Shown: in pieces, positions 41,576 through 50,351 of the stretch
How positions within the stretch are numbered: the stretch's first letter is position 1
Layout of the letters: every line of letters starts with the position of its first letter
Assembly (NCBI GenBank): GCA_900321105.1
Contig: OOHL01000002.1
Span: forward strand, 128,793 to 192,792
Length of the DNA: 64,000 nt
Direction: 5' to 3'
Source: an uncultured Pseudomonadota bacterium
GTDB lineage: Bacteria > Pseudomonadota > Alphaproteobacteria > Rs-D84
Translations under genes and position numbers: made by a program
The notes under the pieces: generated by a model
Database searches by the model: none
Seen by the model: the letters and a program-made list of their open reading frames with translations, nothing else
Told to the model about the DNA's origin: nothing

Positions 41576-42098
41576 GATAATATTTGGCGGTTTTGCGATT
41601 GCATACCCTTTTATCGTATTCTGGGCGCTAAAGAAAGATATAGCCATAAAGTTCATCGGCCTTGTATTGTTGATGTCGGTTATATTTTCATGGACACGTT
41701 CCAAGAATACGATTTTGTTTATTTTGGGTTTATTGCTGTGTTCATCAATAATATTTTTTAATCAGGAAATATTCTTAAAATTATATCCTGTGTTGATGAA
41801 TGCTGGTGTATTCGCATTATTTGCATTGTCTTTACGAAAAACACCGCTTGTTACACAATTCGCAGAAAAAATACACAAAACATTGGACGAACAGACAATA
41901 AATTATACGTATCGTGCAACATATGCATGGGCTATTGTTATGGGAATTAACACTATTGCATCTTTAATAACCGTATTTTTATCTGATGAAATATGGGTAT
42001 TATACAATGGATTGATATCATATATAATAATTGGCGCAACTATGTTGATTGAATATATTGTTCGTAAAAAGGTTTCACATGACAAATCAGATAAGTAA
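41541..42098 (+). CDS. Integral membrane protein of the aryl-polyene-type cluster (ApeG-like)
   Basis: 185 residues with four to six hydrophobic helices (IIFGGFAIAYPFIVFWAL, IGLVLLMSVIFSW, FILGLLLCSSIIFF, VLMNAGVFALFALSL, YNGLISYIIIGATMLIEYI). This matches the COG4648-type membrane proteins between the ACPs and the AMP-ligase of such clusters. Its start lies 35 bases inside the second ACP gene. Confidence 0.7.
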   Translation: MQLKKLLTLTAKIIFGGFAIAYPFIVFWALKKDIAIKFIGLVLLMSVIFSWTRSKNTILFILGLLLCSSIIFFNQEIFLKLYPVLMNAGVFALFALSLRKTPLVTQFAEKIHKTLDEQTINYTYRATYAWAIVMGINTIASLITVFLSDEIWVLYNGLISYIIIGATMLIEYIVRKKVSHDKSDK

Positions 42099-43776
42099 GT
42101 TTTTTATCGAAAACATCGATAACAATCGTATTTTATTTCTTGATAAATCAAGAACGATTACAATGCGCCAATATATGAACGATGTCGCAAAATACGCAAA
42201 ACTTTTTTCAAAAATATCTGATGATGTACTCGTGCTGTTTATTCCTGATAATTTATATTTGTATTATGTTTGCTTTATGGCCTTGATGCAGGCCGGCAAA
42301 GAAATTATATTACCGGCGCTGTTAACAACTGAAAATGCAAAGCCATTATTGGATATGACGCATTATTTAATAACTGACAAATTTGATTCATTTGGCGAAT
42401 TTAATATTGTTGATTTAAATTGTGAAGATAATACCGATTGGCAATTCAAAGATATGAGTGATGGTGTAATATACTTTTTTACATCGGGATCAACAGGCAC
42501 GCCAAAACGCATAAAAAAACAACTGAAAATGTTATCAGCCGAAGTTGCATTTCATTGTGAAAATCAAAAACATTTATTATCACAAAACCCAGTTATGATT
42601 TCATCGGTTGCACCGTATCATATGTATGGATTGCTATGGCGTTTTTTATATCCATTAAATGCAGGTACCGTTTCTGATTTAGATATTATTTTTACACCAG
42701 AAGAATTACAATACAAACAATCAATTTATGATTGTGTGTTATTTGCAACAACGCCTTCATTCTTAGATGGAATAACACGATATCAAAATCAATACCAATT
42801 CAAAGATAATTGCATTGGAATCTATTCATCGGGCAGCTTGCTGGATACAAAAACATCACAAAACGCATACAATATGTTTGGTGTATCGCCATTTGAAATA
42901 TTCGGCAGCACTGAAACAGGAGGTGTTGCATCGCGCCAACAAATAAATGGGCAACCATGGACAATATTCGAACCGGTAAATGTCACATTAACCAGCGAAA
43001 GTATGTTATCGATAGAATCTGATTTTTCATGTCAAAACCCGTATTTGATGTCTGATATTGTAGAATTTGTTAATGACAATCAATTCCTTTTAAAAGGACG
43101 CGGTGACCGCATGGTAAAAATTGCCGAAGAACGTGTATCCTTGCCAGAAATGGAAGAAAAACTTTGCGCATATCCATATATCAATAAAAGTTATGTATCA
43201 ACATTAATCCGCAAAGACAGAACAATTATATGTGCCGCAATCACATTAAATGATGAAGGCAAAAAACATATTATCCAAAACGGGCGACATAATTTCATCA
43301 ATGAATTAAAACAATACATGTTGAAATTCTTTCCAAATGTTGTCTTGCCACGAAAAATAAGAATTGTTGAAAATATACCTGTGAATATTCAGGGTAAATA
43401 TATCAAATCTGATATCGCGGCGATGTTTGAATCCAATGTCGCAGAACCAATTATGCAAAATGTAGTAAAAACAGATTCTGAATTGATTGCCGATCTTACT
43501 TTCTTGAAAGACGGTTCTTATTTCACCGGTCATTTCCCTGGATTTCCTGTATTGCCTGGTGTTATTCAAATACATTTTGTTTTGATGTTTATTAAACAAT
43601 ATTTCAATATAACACCAAACGATTATCATATTTTGAAATTAAAATTTTCCAGTCTGATTTTACCAGACACATCTGTTCATTTCGAATTGAAAAAATCTGG
43701 AGAAAATGAATTCGTTTTCAATTTTTCAAATGGTGACACAAAATATTCAAACGGAAAAATTTCCATAAAGGAATAA
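42079..43776 (+). CDS. AMP-ligase fused to a hot-dog dehydratase (ApeH-ApeI-like fusion)
   Basis: 565 residues from ATG 42079 (aaaaagg upstream). The N-terminal part is an acyl-CoA/ACP ligase: FFTSGSTGTPKRIKK (AMP loop, near 130), GSTETGG, and GRGDRMVKIAEERVSLPEME. From about residue 470 a hot-dog domain follows (LIADLTFLKDG, YFTGHFPGFPVLPGVIQIHF), with the His of the active helix. In many clusters ApeH and ApeI are separate; here they are one protein. The ligase would load the aryl starter onto an ACP. Confidence 0.85.
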   Translation: MTNQISKFFIENIDNNRILFLDKSRTITMRQYMNDVAKYAKLFSKISDDVLVLFIPDNLYLYYVCFMALMQAGKEIILPALLTTENAKPLLDMTHYLITDKFDSFGEFNIVDLNCEDNTDWQFKDMSDGVIYFFTSGSTGTPKRIKKQLKMLSAEVAFHCENQKHLLSQNPVMISSVAPYHMYGLLWRFLYPLNAGTVSDLDIIFTPEELQYKQSIYDCVLFATTPSFLDGITRYQNQYQFKDNCIGIYSSGSLLDTKTSQNAYNMFGVSPFEIFGSTETGGVASRQQINGQPWTIFEPVNVTLTSESMLSIESDFSCQNPYLMSDIVEFVNDNQFLLKGRGDRMVKIAEERVSLPEMEEKLCAYPYINKSYVSTLIRKDRTIICAAITLNDEGKKHIIQNGRHNFINELKQYMLKFFPNVVLPRKIRIVENIPVNIQGKYIKSDIAAMFESNVAEPIMQNVVKTDSELIADLTFLKDGSYFTGHFPGFPVLPGVIQIHFVLMFIKQYFNITPNDYHILKLKFSSLILPDTSVHFELKKSGENEFVFNFSNGDTKYSNGKISIKE

Positions 43777-43780
43777 CATA

Positions 43781-44509
43781 ATGATAAAAAATATTATTAT
43801 TGTTCCATGTTTTAATCACGCAGATGCATTTGTAAATATTGCATCTAAATTGATCGATTTTAAAACACCTGTCGTTGTTGTTGATGACGGCAGCACCCCG
43901 GCGCAATCCCGCAAAATAAAAAGCATTTGTTCAAAACACAAATTCTTTTACGTAAAAAATACCGTTAATGGTGGCAAAGGCGCCGCAATGATTTCCGGAT
44001 TTAAATTCGCGATTGATAAAGGCTTTACACATGCCCTGCAAATTGATGCGGACGGACAACATGATATTCGCGATATACCATTATTTTTCCGCGTTTCGTC
44101 CGAACATCCAAAAGATTTAATTATTGGCAATCCGATTTATGATGAATCTGCACCGCGTTCGCGCCTGATTGGTCGTAAAATTACCAGCTTTTGGGTTATG
44201 GTCGAAACATTTAACAGACATATGCCGGACACAATGTGTGGATTTCGTGTTTATCCATTGAAAGCGATTGAGCCGGTATTAAATACTATAAAATTCAAAC
44301 GCATGGGATTTGATATTGAAATTATAGTAAAAGCATACCGCAATCGTATAAAAATTATTTCGGTACCAACACGTGTTATTTATCCAAAAGATGGCGTTTC
44401 ACATTTTAATGCATTTCGCGATAATTTCTATATCAGCTTGCTTCATACTTATTTATGTTGTTTAATTCCATCATGGTTGATACGGGGTTTTTTTCATCAT
44501 GCGAAATAA
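43781..44509 (+). CDS. Family 2 glycosyltransferase of the cluster
   Basis: 242 residues: NIIIVPCFNHADAFVNIASK, VVVVDDGSTPAQSRKI, GKGAAMISGFKFA, and metal motif QIDADGQHD. In ApeJ of E. coli-type clusters a GT2 domain is fused to an acyltransferase; here the GT stands alone and an LpxL-like acyltransferase is encoded at 47762. Overlaps the LolA-like gene by 11 bases. Confidence 0.85.
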   Translation: MIKNIIIVPCFNHADAFVNIASKLIDFKTPVVVVDDGSTPAQSRKIKSICSKHKFFYVKNTVNGGKGAAMISGFKFAIDKGFTHALQIDADGQHDIRDIPLFFRVSSEHPKDLIIGNPIYDESAPRSRLIGRKITSFWVMVETFNRHMPDTMCGFRVYPLKAIEPVLNTIKFKRMGFDIEIIVKAYRNRIKIISVPTRVIYPKDGVSHFNAFRDNFYISLLHTYLCCLIPSWLIRGFFHHAK

Positions 44510-45083
44510 AATAATATCTTTTTTGTTCATATTGATTTCAAATGTGTGCTTTGCCATGCCGATTGATTCAATGCCAACAAAGATAAAAACTTTCACAGAT
44601 AATCTGGAAACAGTATCTGCAACATTTAACCAAACCAAGATATTACCAGAATCAACAAAACGCTTTATTTCCACCGGATACGTCAAATTTGTAAAAAACA
44701 CTGGATTTACATGGCATATTACAAAACCATCTAATACAGTATTTACATCAACATTATCAACATATTGCGTAAATGGTGAATCTGCAGAATTATCGAAACT
44801 GCCCTATTTCTATCAAATTCAGAACATGATTGATAAAATGTTAAATGGCGACATGAATGATTTCTTGTACGCATTTAATGTTGATTATGTTGAAAAATCG
44901 GACAATTGGACAATGTTCGCAACACCACGTTTGACAAACATCGCAGATTTAATCCAAGATTTGACAATATACGGTTCGGAAACCGATTTAGATAAAATCA
45001 TAATGACATACAGTGATGGCACGATTGTTATATTGGAATTCAAAAAGATGAAAACGGAATTAAGCGATGAAATTGCTTGTTAA
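44499..45083 (+). CDS. LolA-like periplasmic carrier
   Basis: 194 residues with signal MRNKIISFLFILISNVCFA and a LolA-type fold (FTDNLETVSATFNQTKILPE, FISTGYVKFVKNTGFTWHIT). LolA-like proteins of these clusters are thought to move the lipidated polyene across the periplasm. Overlaps the exporter by 17 bases. Confidence 0.8.
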   Translation: MRNKIISFLFILISNVCFAMPIDSMPTKIKTFTDNLETVSATFNQTKILPESTKRFISTGYVKFVKNTGFTWHITKPSNTVFTSTLSTYCVNGESAELSKLPYFYQIQNMIDKMLNGDMNDFLYAFNVDYVEKSDNWTMFATPRLTNIADLIQDLTIYGSETDLDKIIMTYSDGTIVILEFKKMKTELSDEIAC

Positions 45084-47241
45084 AAGAATTTTATTTTGCG
45101 CAATAACGGCAATTGGCTTGATTGCCACATTGGTTTTCAAAACACCGTTTCATGTGCAGTCTGATTTAATGTCCTTGATGAATACGGATAATGTTGAACA
45201 ACAATGGCCTGTTAATGAAATATCTAATAAGTTTTCATCGGTTGCCAACATAATTATCGAATCTAAAAATGAAAATGCGGCAACAAATACTGCAAATCAA
45301 ATTATTCGTGATATAAACAATCCTGAATTTAATACATTGCATGTTCAATCTAATAATTTTTCAATTAAATCGTTTACAAGGGATTTAATTCCTTTTAAAA
45401 ACGGTTTAATCAGCGCAAATAATAAAACATTATTACAAAATAAAAACACACGACAAATTGCAGACAATCAAATAAAACAGATTTCTGAATCAATGATGCC
45501 GCCATTGATACCTTTGCGCGACGATCCGTTTGGTTTATTATCTGATTATATTATGAATATTGGATCTGGCACTGCAACATGGGCATTAAATAATGGATTA
45601 CTTTGGCAAAATATTGATGGTGTAAATTATTTTATGATTCCGATTGATACAGATAATTTAAACGCGACATTATGTGCAAATCAGATCAATTCATTAAGGA
45701 AAAAATTAAACACATACAACAATGAAAATGTTACAGTGCATTTTTCCGGTGTTCCGCTGCATACTGCAATAATGGTTCAAAAAAGTCAGATTGAAATGGG
45801 AATAATTTCATTTCTGGCATTATTTGCAGCAATTTTATTAAATTATTTATTGTTTAAAAAATTATTCACTTTAATCCCGGTAATATCCAGTTTATCGCTT
45901 GGCTTTTTATGTGGCACAATTGCATTATTTTTATGTTTTAATGCACCACATATATTGACCTTTGTCTTTGGAACTACATTGATAGGACTGGGCATAGATT
46001 ATTCGTTTCATTTTATCAGCGCATCTGCAACAAAACAGAAAAATCAGATTTATAAAAACATGCTACATTCGTTTTTAACAACAATAGTGTGCTTTTTACC
46101 GCTTTTGTTTTCCCAGGTTTCGCTTTTGCAACAAATTTCTGTATTTACCATTGTCGGTTTAACATCTATCTATGTTGGATTGGGATTATTTATGCCGAAC
46201 AAATTAAATATCAAAATAAAACCTATGAAAATGCCACTTGTTTTGAATAAACGCATCAAAGTTATTATCGCTTCAATTATAGGCATTGTAATTATTGCAA
46301 CATTACCTTTTACTCGTATCGAAAATAATATGCAACAACTTTACAGACCAAATCAGGAAATCGCCAATGCCGATGCATTTTTCCAAAAACTTAATAAATC
46401 AAATAATTCGGATATTATGTTGATTCGCGGACAAAGCATCGATGGTATTTTAACAACAGAAGAAGAATTAAAATCAAATGGACTTCAATTCTTTTCGCTT
46501 TCAAACATAATTCCGTCGCAATCAACACAGATGGAAAATAAAGAATTAGTGAAACAACTTTATGCGCGTGAATCGAAATATTTGCAAAAACAATTGGAAT
46601 TAAAGAATGCACCAACATTTATTGACGGCGAAATCTTAACCATTGATAATATAAAATCAGAATTTTTAAAGGATTGGGTTAACAAATTGATAATCCAAGA
46701 TGCAAATTATATATATTCAATCGCACAGATTAACCCGGATGCAAAAATTGATAATCAAAATGTAAAAATCTTTTCTCCGTCAAATATATTGAATCAATAT
46801 ATCACACAATACAGCATTGAAACATATTATCTGTTAATCATTTGTGCAATATGTTTGGTCGGATTGCTAAGCCTGATTTACGGGAAACGCGCGATTATTT
46901 ACCTGATTCCGTCAACATTTGGTATTTTATTAGCCGTATCAATTTTGACATGGTTTAATCAGCCAATAACTTTCTTTCACATGTTGTCGTTCTTTATCGT
47001 CATAGGTCTGGGATTAGATTATACAATATTCAATATAAACGCCGACAATAATATTGAAATGCGCCCGGTATTGTTTTCTTTCCTGACCAGTTTTATTGGT
47101 TTTGGATTATTGGCATTTACATCATTCTTTTTAATTAAATCAATGGGCATAACATTGGCATTGGGATTGGGATTGTCATATTTAATATCGCTTTTGCTGT
47201 TTACAAAGGTAAAATCTGTACATCACAATCGACACAAATAA
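45067..47241 (+). CDS. MMPL/RND-type exporter of the cluster
   Basis: 724 residues with two six-helix blocks, each after a periplasmic loop: first VQKSQIEMGIISFLALFAAI, TLIGLGIDYSFHFI (about 250-400), second FHMLSFFIVIGLGLDYTIFN near 640. The GxxxDY motif in both halves (GIDYSF, GLDYTI) is the proton-relay region of MMPL proteins. It would lift the product out of the inner membrane to the LolA-like partner. Confidence 0.87.
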   Translation: MKLLVKRILFCAITAIGLIATLVFKTPFHVQSDLMSLMNTDNVEQQWPVNEISNKFSSVANIIIESKNENAATNTANQIIRDINNPEFNTLHVQSNNFSIKSFTRDLIPFKNGLISANNKTLLQNKNTRQIADNQIKQISESMMPPLIPLRDDPFGLLSDYIMNIGSGTATWALNNGLLWQNIDGVNYFMIPIDTDNLNATLCANQINSLRKKLNTYNNENVTVHFSGVPLHTAIMVQKSQIEMGIISFLALFAAILLNYLLFKKLFTLIPVISSLSLGFLCGTIALFLCFNAPHILTFVFGTTLIGLGIDYSFHFISASATKQKNQIYKNMLHSFLTTIVCFLPLLFSQVSLLQQISVFTIVGLTSIYVGLGLFMPNKLNIKIKPMKMPLVLNKRIKVIIASIIGIVIIATLPFTRIENNMQQLYRPNQEIANADAFFQKLNKSNNSDIMLIRGQSIDGILTTEEELKSNGLQFFSLSNIIPSQSTQMENKELVKQLYARESKYLQKQLELKNAPTFIDGEILTIDNIKSEFLKDWVNKLIIQDANYIYSIAQINPDAKIDNQNVKIFSPSNILNQYITQYSIETYYLLIICAICLVGLLSLIYGKRAIIYLIPSTFGILLAVSILTWFNQPITFFHMLSFFIVIGLGLDYTIFNINADNNIEMRPVLFSFLTSFIGFGLLAFTSFFLIKSMGITLALGLGLSYLISLLLFTKVKSVHHNRHK

Positions 47242-47722
47242 ATTCTACATTTGAATCATTTGTGCAAACACATATCATGTAATTACCTAATTTATAAAAA
47301 AGATGATTTGCGGTTTCAGATTCATCGCCATATTTTACATCTGATTCATATTGTGTAAAGTTTTTATAGAAAAATTCCGCATCATTGGTTGGTTTTATGC
47401 CTAGTAATTCAGATTCAGAAATAAAATCGCGTTTTATTGATGCATTTTCAATATCAATTCCGACATTTTGTCCCGAAAGCGCAACAACGACCCAATTATC
47501 TTTGTGTGCAACACTGACAAATCCGTTTTGTAAATGCAATTTGCCATTTTTATCAGATATTGGATGTTCACAGGTTTTATCAAATATAATTGCATGCGCC
47601 ATCAGATATTGATTGCGACGCGTTTGATTTGAAAATTTATTATATTGTAATATTTCATCATCTGATAATTTTGTATCAGAAATCTTGCCTATTGAATCTA
47701 AATTTGCTATATAAACTTTCAT
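47201..47722 (-). CDS. 4'-phosphopantetheinyl transferase (Sfp/ApeB-like)
   Basis: 173 residues from ATG 47722. The N-terminal half includes RRNQYLMAHAIIFD; the metal motif is VGIDIENA and the expected WxxKE region reads FFYKNFTQYES, so the normal Lys-Glu pair is Lys-Asn with a Glu four residues later. It should add the pantetheine arm to both ACPs. Its 3' end overlaps the exporter gene tail by 41 bases on the opposite strand. Confidence 0.75.
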   Translation of the reverse strand: MKVYIANLDSIGKISDTKLSDDEILQYNKFSNQTRRNQYLMAHAIIFDKTCEHPISDKNGKLHLQNGFVSVAHKDNWVVVALSGQNVGIDIENASIKRDFISESELLGIKPTNDAEFFYKNFTQYESDVKYGDESETANHLFYKLGNYMICVCTNDSNVEFICVDCDVQILPL

Positions 47723-47761
47723 AGGGCTGATTATAACCCAAAAATAAAAAAAGGCAAATGT

Positions 47762-48679
47762 ATGAATAATTGGTACCAGATGCACGAACAAAGTGCCGGC
47801 AAATATCGCCTGGAAATATTATGGTGGATATATAAAATCTGCGGCATACGTATTTTGAAAATCGTTTTATATCCCATTGTCACAATTATATCATTATTTG
47901 CACGTGGTGCACGAACCTATTCATGCCAATATCGCAATATATTGAATACATATCAGCGCAAACATAATCTGCCCGAAACCCAATTTTCATCACTTTTACA
48001 TATCTATGAATTTGCAGCGGCGGCTGTTGATAAAATGTCTGCATCATGCGATAAACATCGCAAGATTAAGTTTTCAGTATTAAACAATGCCGATTGGGCG
48101 GCATTTAATGAATATCTGAAATCAAATACAGGTGTATTTTTAATATGTTCACATTTGGGAAATATAGAGGCCCTTTCTGCGTTCCCAGGTGGCAAAGGCA
48201 AAAAAATGCATGCATTTATGCAGGTATCACAAACCGGGACTTTTCATCAATTTATGGTGCGACATAATATCGCGACAAATACAACAATTTATCCCACAGA
48301 ATCCATAGGTATCGAAACCGCGGCACAAATGTATGACAATTTGCAAAACGGCGATTTGGTTATGATGGCGGGCGACCGCACATCCCCGAACAGTCCGGAC
48401 AGATTTGAAACGGTTAATTTTCTGGACCACGAATGCAATTTCCCAATTGGCACATTTAAATTTGCACGCGCGCAATCACATCCGATATTTGCAATATGTT
48501 TAATGCACATAAAACACGAACGTTATGCCATTTATGTTCATCAGATAAAATCAGCGACAATCCATGAAATGATCGGCGAATATGCGCGTTTTCTGGAAAA
48601 ATTAGTCTTAAAATATCCGAAACAATGGTTTAATTTCTTTAATTTCTTTGAAACGACAGAAAAAACAGCACAAAATTAA
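47762..48679 (+). CDS. LpxL/HtrB-family acyltransferase of the cluster
   Basis: 305 residues starting with a membrane helix, then FLICSHLGNIEAL (Hx4E active site, near 125), MAGDRTSPNSPD and PIGTFKFARAQSHPIFAIC. This family acylates lipid A or, in aryl polyene clusters, an acceptor for the polyene. It is divergent from the phosphopantetheinyl transferase. Confidence 0.85.
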   Translation: MNNWYQMHEQSAGKYRLEILWWIYKICGIRILKIVLYPIVTIISLFARGARTYSCQYRNILNTYQRKHNLPETQFSSLLHIYEFAAAAVDKMSASCDKHRKIKFSVLNNADWAAFNEYLKSNTGVFLICSHLGNIEALSAFPGGKGKKMHAFMQVSQTGTFHQFMVRHNIATNTTIYPTESIGIETAAQMYDNLQNGDLVMMAGDRTSPNSPDRFETVNFLDHECNFPIGTFKFARAQSHPIFAICLMHIKHERYAIYVHQIKSATIHEMIGEYARFLEKLVLKYPKQWFNFFNFFETTEKTAQN

Positions 48680-48686
48680 AAAAAAC

Positions 48687-48715
48687 TTGATTTTCGGTAA
48701 AATATAACATACAAT
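48687..48715 (+). promoter_or_regulatory. rpmG promoter
   Basis: TTGATT (48687-48692), 17-base spacer, TACAAT (48710-48715), 30 bases before ATG 48745. Confidence 0.65.
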
Positions 48716-48744
48716 GCCCGAAGTAATTAAAAAAGGCAATAAAA

Positions 48745-48924
48745 ATGGCATCTAAAAAAGGTTCTAAAGAAGTTGTAAAACTGGAAAACAAGGAAACCGG
48801 TTTTTATTACACAACAACAAAAAACACAAAATCTGAAAATACCCAGGGTAAAATGAAATTCCGTAAATACGATCCAAAATTACGTAAACACGTTGTATTT
48901 ACCGAAGCAAAAATGAGCCACTAG
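48745..48924 (+). CDS. rpmG: 50S ribosomal protein bL33
   Basis: 59 residues: MASKKGSKEVVKLENKETGF, YYTTTKNTK, KMKFRKYDPKLRKHVVFTEA. Length and the C-terminal KYDPxLRKHVVFxE are typical. It lacks the CxxC zinc pairs, so it is a zinc-free (C-minus) form. Own promoter and terminator. Confidence 0.95.
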   Translation: MASKKGSKEVVKLENKETGFYYTTTKNTKSENTQGKMKFRKYDPKLRKHVVFTEAKMSH

Positions 48925-48949
48925 GGTTTTCATAATACAGTTTAAAAAA

Positions 48950-48979
48950 AAAAACACCCGCAATTGCGGGTGTTTTTTA
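48950..48979. terminator. rpmG terminator
   Basis: acacccgc aatt gcgggtgt followed by tttttaat, with an A run on the other side. Confidence 0.85.
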
Positions 48980-49067
48980 ATCTCGGGTGCAGTCTAATTC
49001 TCCCCTGTGTGTGGGGGGGGGCGGAACGCCGGGGTGGTCTTTCCAAGTATTTGTATTCTCTTACCAC

Positions 49068-49100
49068 CTCCCCCTGCGGGGACTCCTCCAAAGGAGGAGA
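49068..49100. repeat. 33-bp double-hairpin repeat, copy 1
   Basis: ctccccctgcggggac then tcctccaaaggaggaga: two adjacent small hairpins (cccc/gggg and ctcctcc/ggaggag). A second copy with two base changes is at 49688-49720. Upstream (49009-49036) is a G-rich run including nine consecutive G. Confidence 0.75.
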
Positions 49101-49110
49101 AATTTTAATT

Positions 49111-49137
49111 CCCGACACCACTTGCCGTGGTGTCGGG
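49111..49137 (-). terminator. Terminator downstream of the secreted gene at 49195
   Basis: Minus strand: cccgacacca c gg caa g tggtgtcggg followed by aattaaaattt. Stem of 10-11 bp. Confidence 0.7.
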
Positions 49138-49194
49138 CGCATTATCGTGTCACGCCGTGTCACGCGTGTTCGTGCCACGGCCCTTGCGCACACA

Positions 49195-49665
49195 TCATTG
49201 CGCGACCGAACCGAACAGCCCGCCGCGCAAAGCGGCGTAGTCCCGGACGTAGGCACCGCAGTAAATCGTACAGTACGAAGCGCAATCCGAAGCACTCCCG
49301 TTGTCGTAGCCGAACGCCCAAAGCGAAGACACGGGATGAGTCAATCGACACCAACAATAACGACCATATTTTTCGGAACCAACAACAAGATTTGTTTCGC
49401 CTTCATTATTTGTGTCCGTTAAACGCGCAACAGTGCCCCCACGGGATTTACCTTGGTTGCTGTTTAAACATGCACTGATACCATGAACGGTGCCCTGGGC
49501 AGACCAGGCCTTCCAGGTTCCCATAGTGTTATCGTATGTATAACTGGTGATACTGACACTGGGGTCTAAAACAACCGCAACCGTATCATCCGCTGCGCAC
49601 ATAGTGGTCGCGTATGATGACATTGTCATCATTATCGTTAATACACATATAAATATCTTTTTCAT
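49195..49665 (-). CDS. Secreted cysteine-rich protein, paralogue of the next gene
   Basis: 156 residues from ATG 49665 (aggaag upstream). Signal MKKIFICVLTIMMTMSSYAT, then a body with GISACLNSNQ, YCWCRLTHPVSSLWAFGYDN and SDCASYCTIYCGAYVRD. The protein at 49725-50240 has the same plan (YCWCEMWP, SCASSCASACANAM), so the two arose by tandem duplication. Unknown family, probably surface exposed. Start and end regions are flanked by the 33-bp double-hairpin repeats. Confidence 0.65.
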   Translation of the reverse strand: MKKIFICVLTIMMTMSSYATTMCAADDTVAVVLDPSVSITSYTYDNTMGTWKAWSAQGTVHGISACLNSNQGKSRGGTVARLTDTNNEGETNLVVGSEKYGRYCWCRLTHPVSSLWAFGYDNGSASDCASYCTIYCGAYVRDYAALRGGLFGSVAQ

Positions 49666-49687
49666 TTTTTCTTCCTTTTGTTTTATT

Positions 49688-49720
49688 CTCCCCCTGTGGG
49701 GACTCCTCCGAAGGAGGAGA
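49688..49720. repeat. 33-bp double-hairpin repeat, copy 2
   Basis: ctccccctgtggggac then tcctccgaaggaggaga. Between the two paralogous secreted genes; it could act as a processing or mRNA-stability element within their transcript. Confidence 0.75.
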
Positions 49721-49724
49721 ACCC

Positions 49725-50240
49725 TTACCACACCGATTCAAACACTGCGTGTCTGAATCCAGAACTGTTGGTTGCACCTGCCGGTGACAAACTTGAATTA
49801 TGATTCAATGCCATTGCGTTCGCACATGCAGATGCACATGACGATGCACAACTTGATGATGTGGTATAATCATGCAAAAACACCCAATATGATGTTATGC
49901 CTGTTTCATAGTGATAATTTGTTGTGTCGTCGTCATCATATATCGGCCACATTTCACACCAACAATATTGCCCCGCATCGCCTGCATTCGTATATAAATT
50001 CGTTTGCGGTGTCGCAAAAGTCCCTGAAATTTCATTACATGCCGCATAGCCTGTTATCGTTTTATAATCGTATTCAACCGCCCATTGTTTTTTAGACGCA
50101 GTATTCGTCACATTTGCAACGGTGCCATTTACACCCTTTCTTACGACACCAACATACGTGTTCAATTTTGCACATATTGTGTATGCGTGTGCTGAATATA
50201 TTCCCATTATCATTATCAAAAATATCATTATGCGTTTCAT
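49725..50240 (-). CDS. Secreted cysteine-rich protein, paralogue of the previous gene
   Basis: 171 residues with signal MKRIMIFLIMIMGIYSAHA. The body holds ITGYAACNEIS, GQYCWCEMWPIYDDDD, SYWVFLHDYTTSSSCASSCA and a C-terminal FRHAVFESVW. Same cysteine pattern as the downstream gene. Function unknown; disulfide-rich secreted protein. Confidence 0.65.
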   Translation of the reverse strand: MKRIMIFLIMIMGIYSAHAYTICAKLNTYVGVVRKGVNGTVANVTNTASKKQWAVEYDYKTITGYAACNEISGTFATPQTNLYTNAGDAGQYCWCEMWPIYDDDDTTNYHYETGITSYWVFLHDYTTSSSCASSCASACANAMALNHNSSLSPAGATNSSGFRHAVFESVW

Positions 50241-50351
50241 TGTTGTTCCTTCCTTTGTTTTTTATCTCGGGCGCGGTGATGTTGGGCGGAACTTATAAGG
50301 TTCTTCCACCAGGGCAATTTTTTATAAAATTACTTCTTTCTTTTTCATCCT

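Noticed and set aside
49009..49036. Run of nine G as a phase-variation tract
   Set aside because: It is intergenic, downstream of a stop codon and not in a promoter spacer that I can identify; no gene would be switched by slippage.
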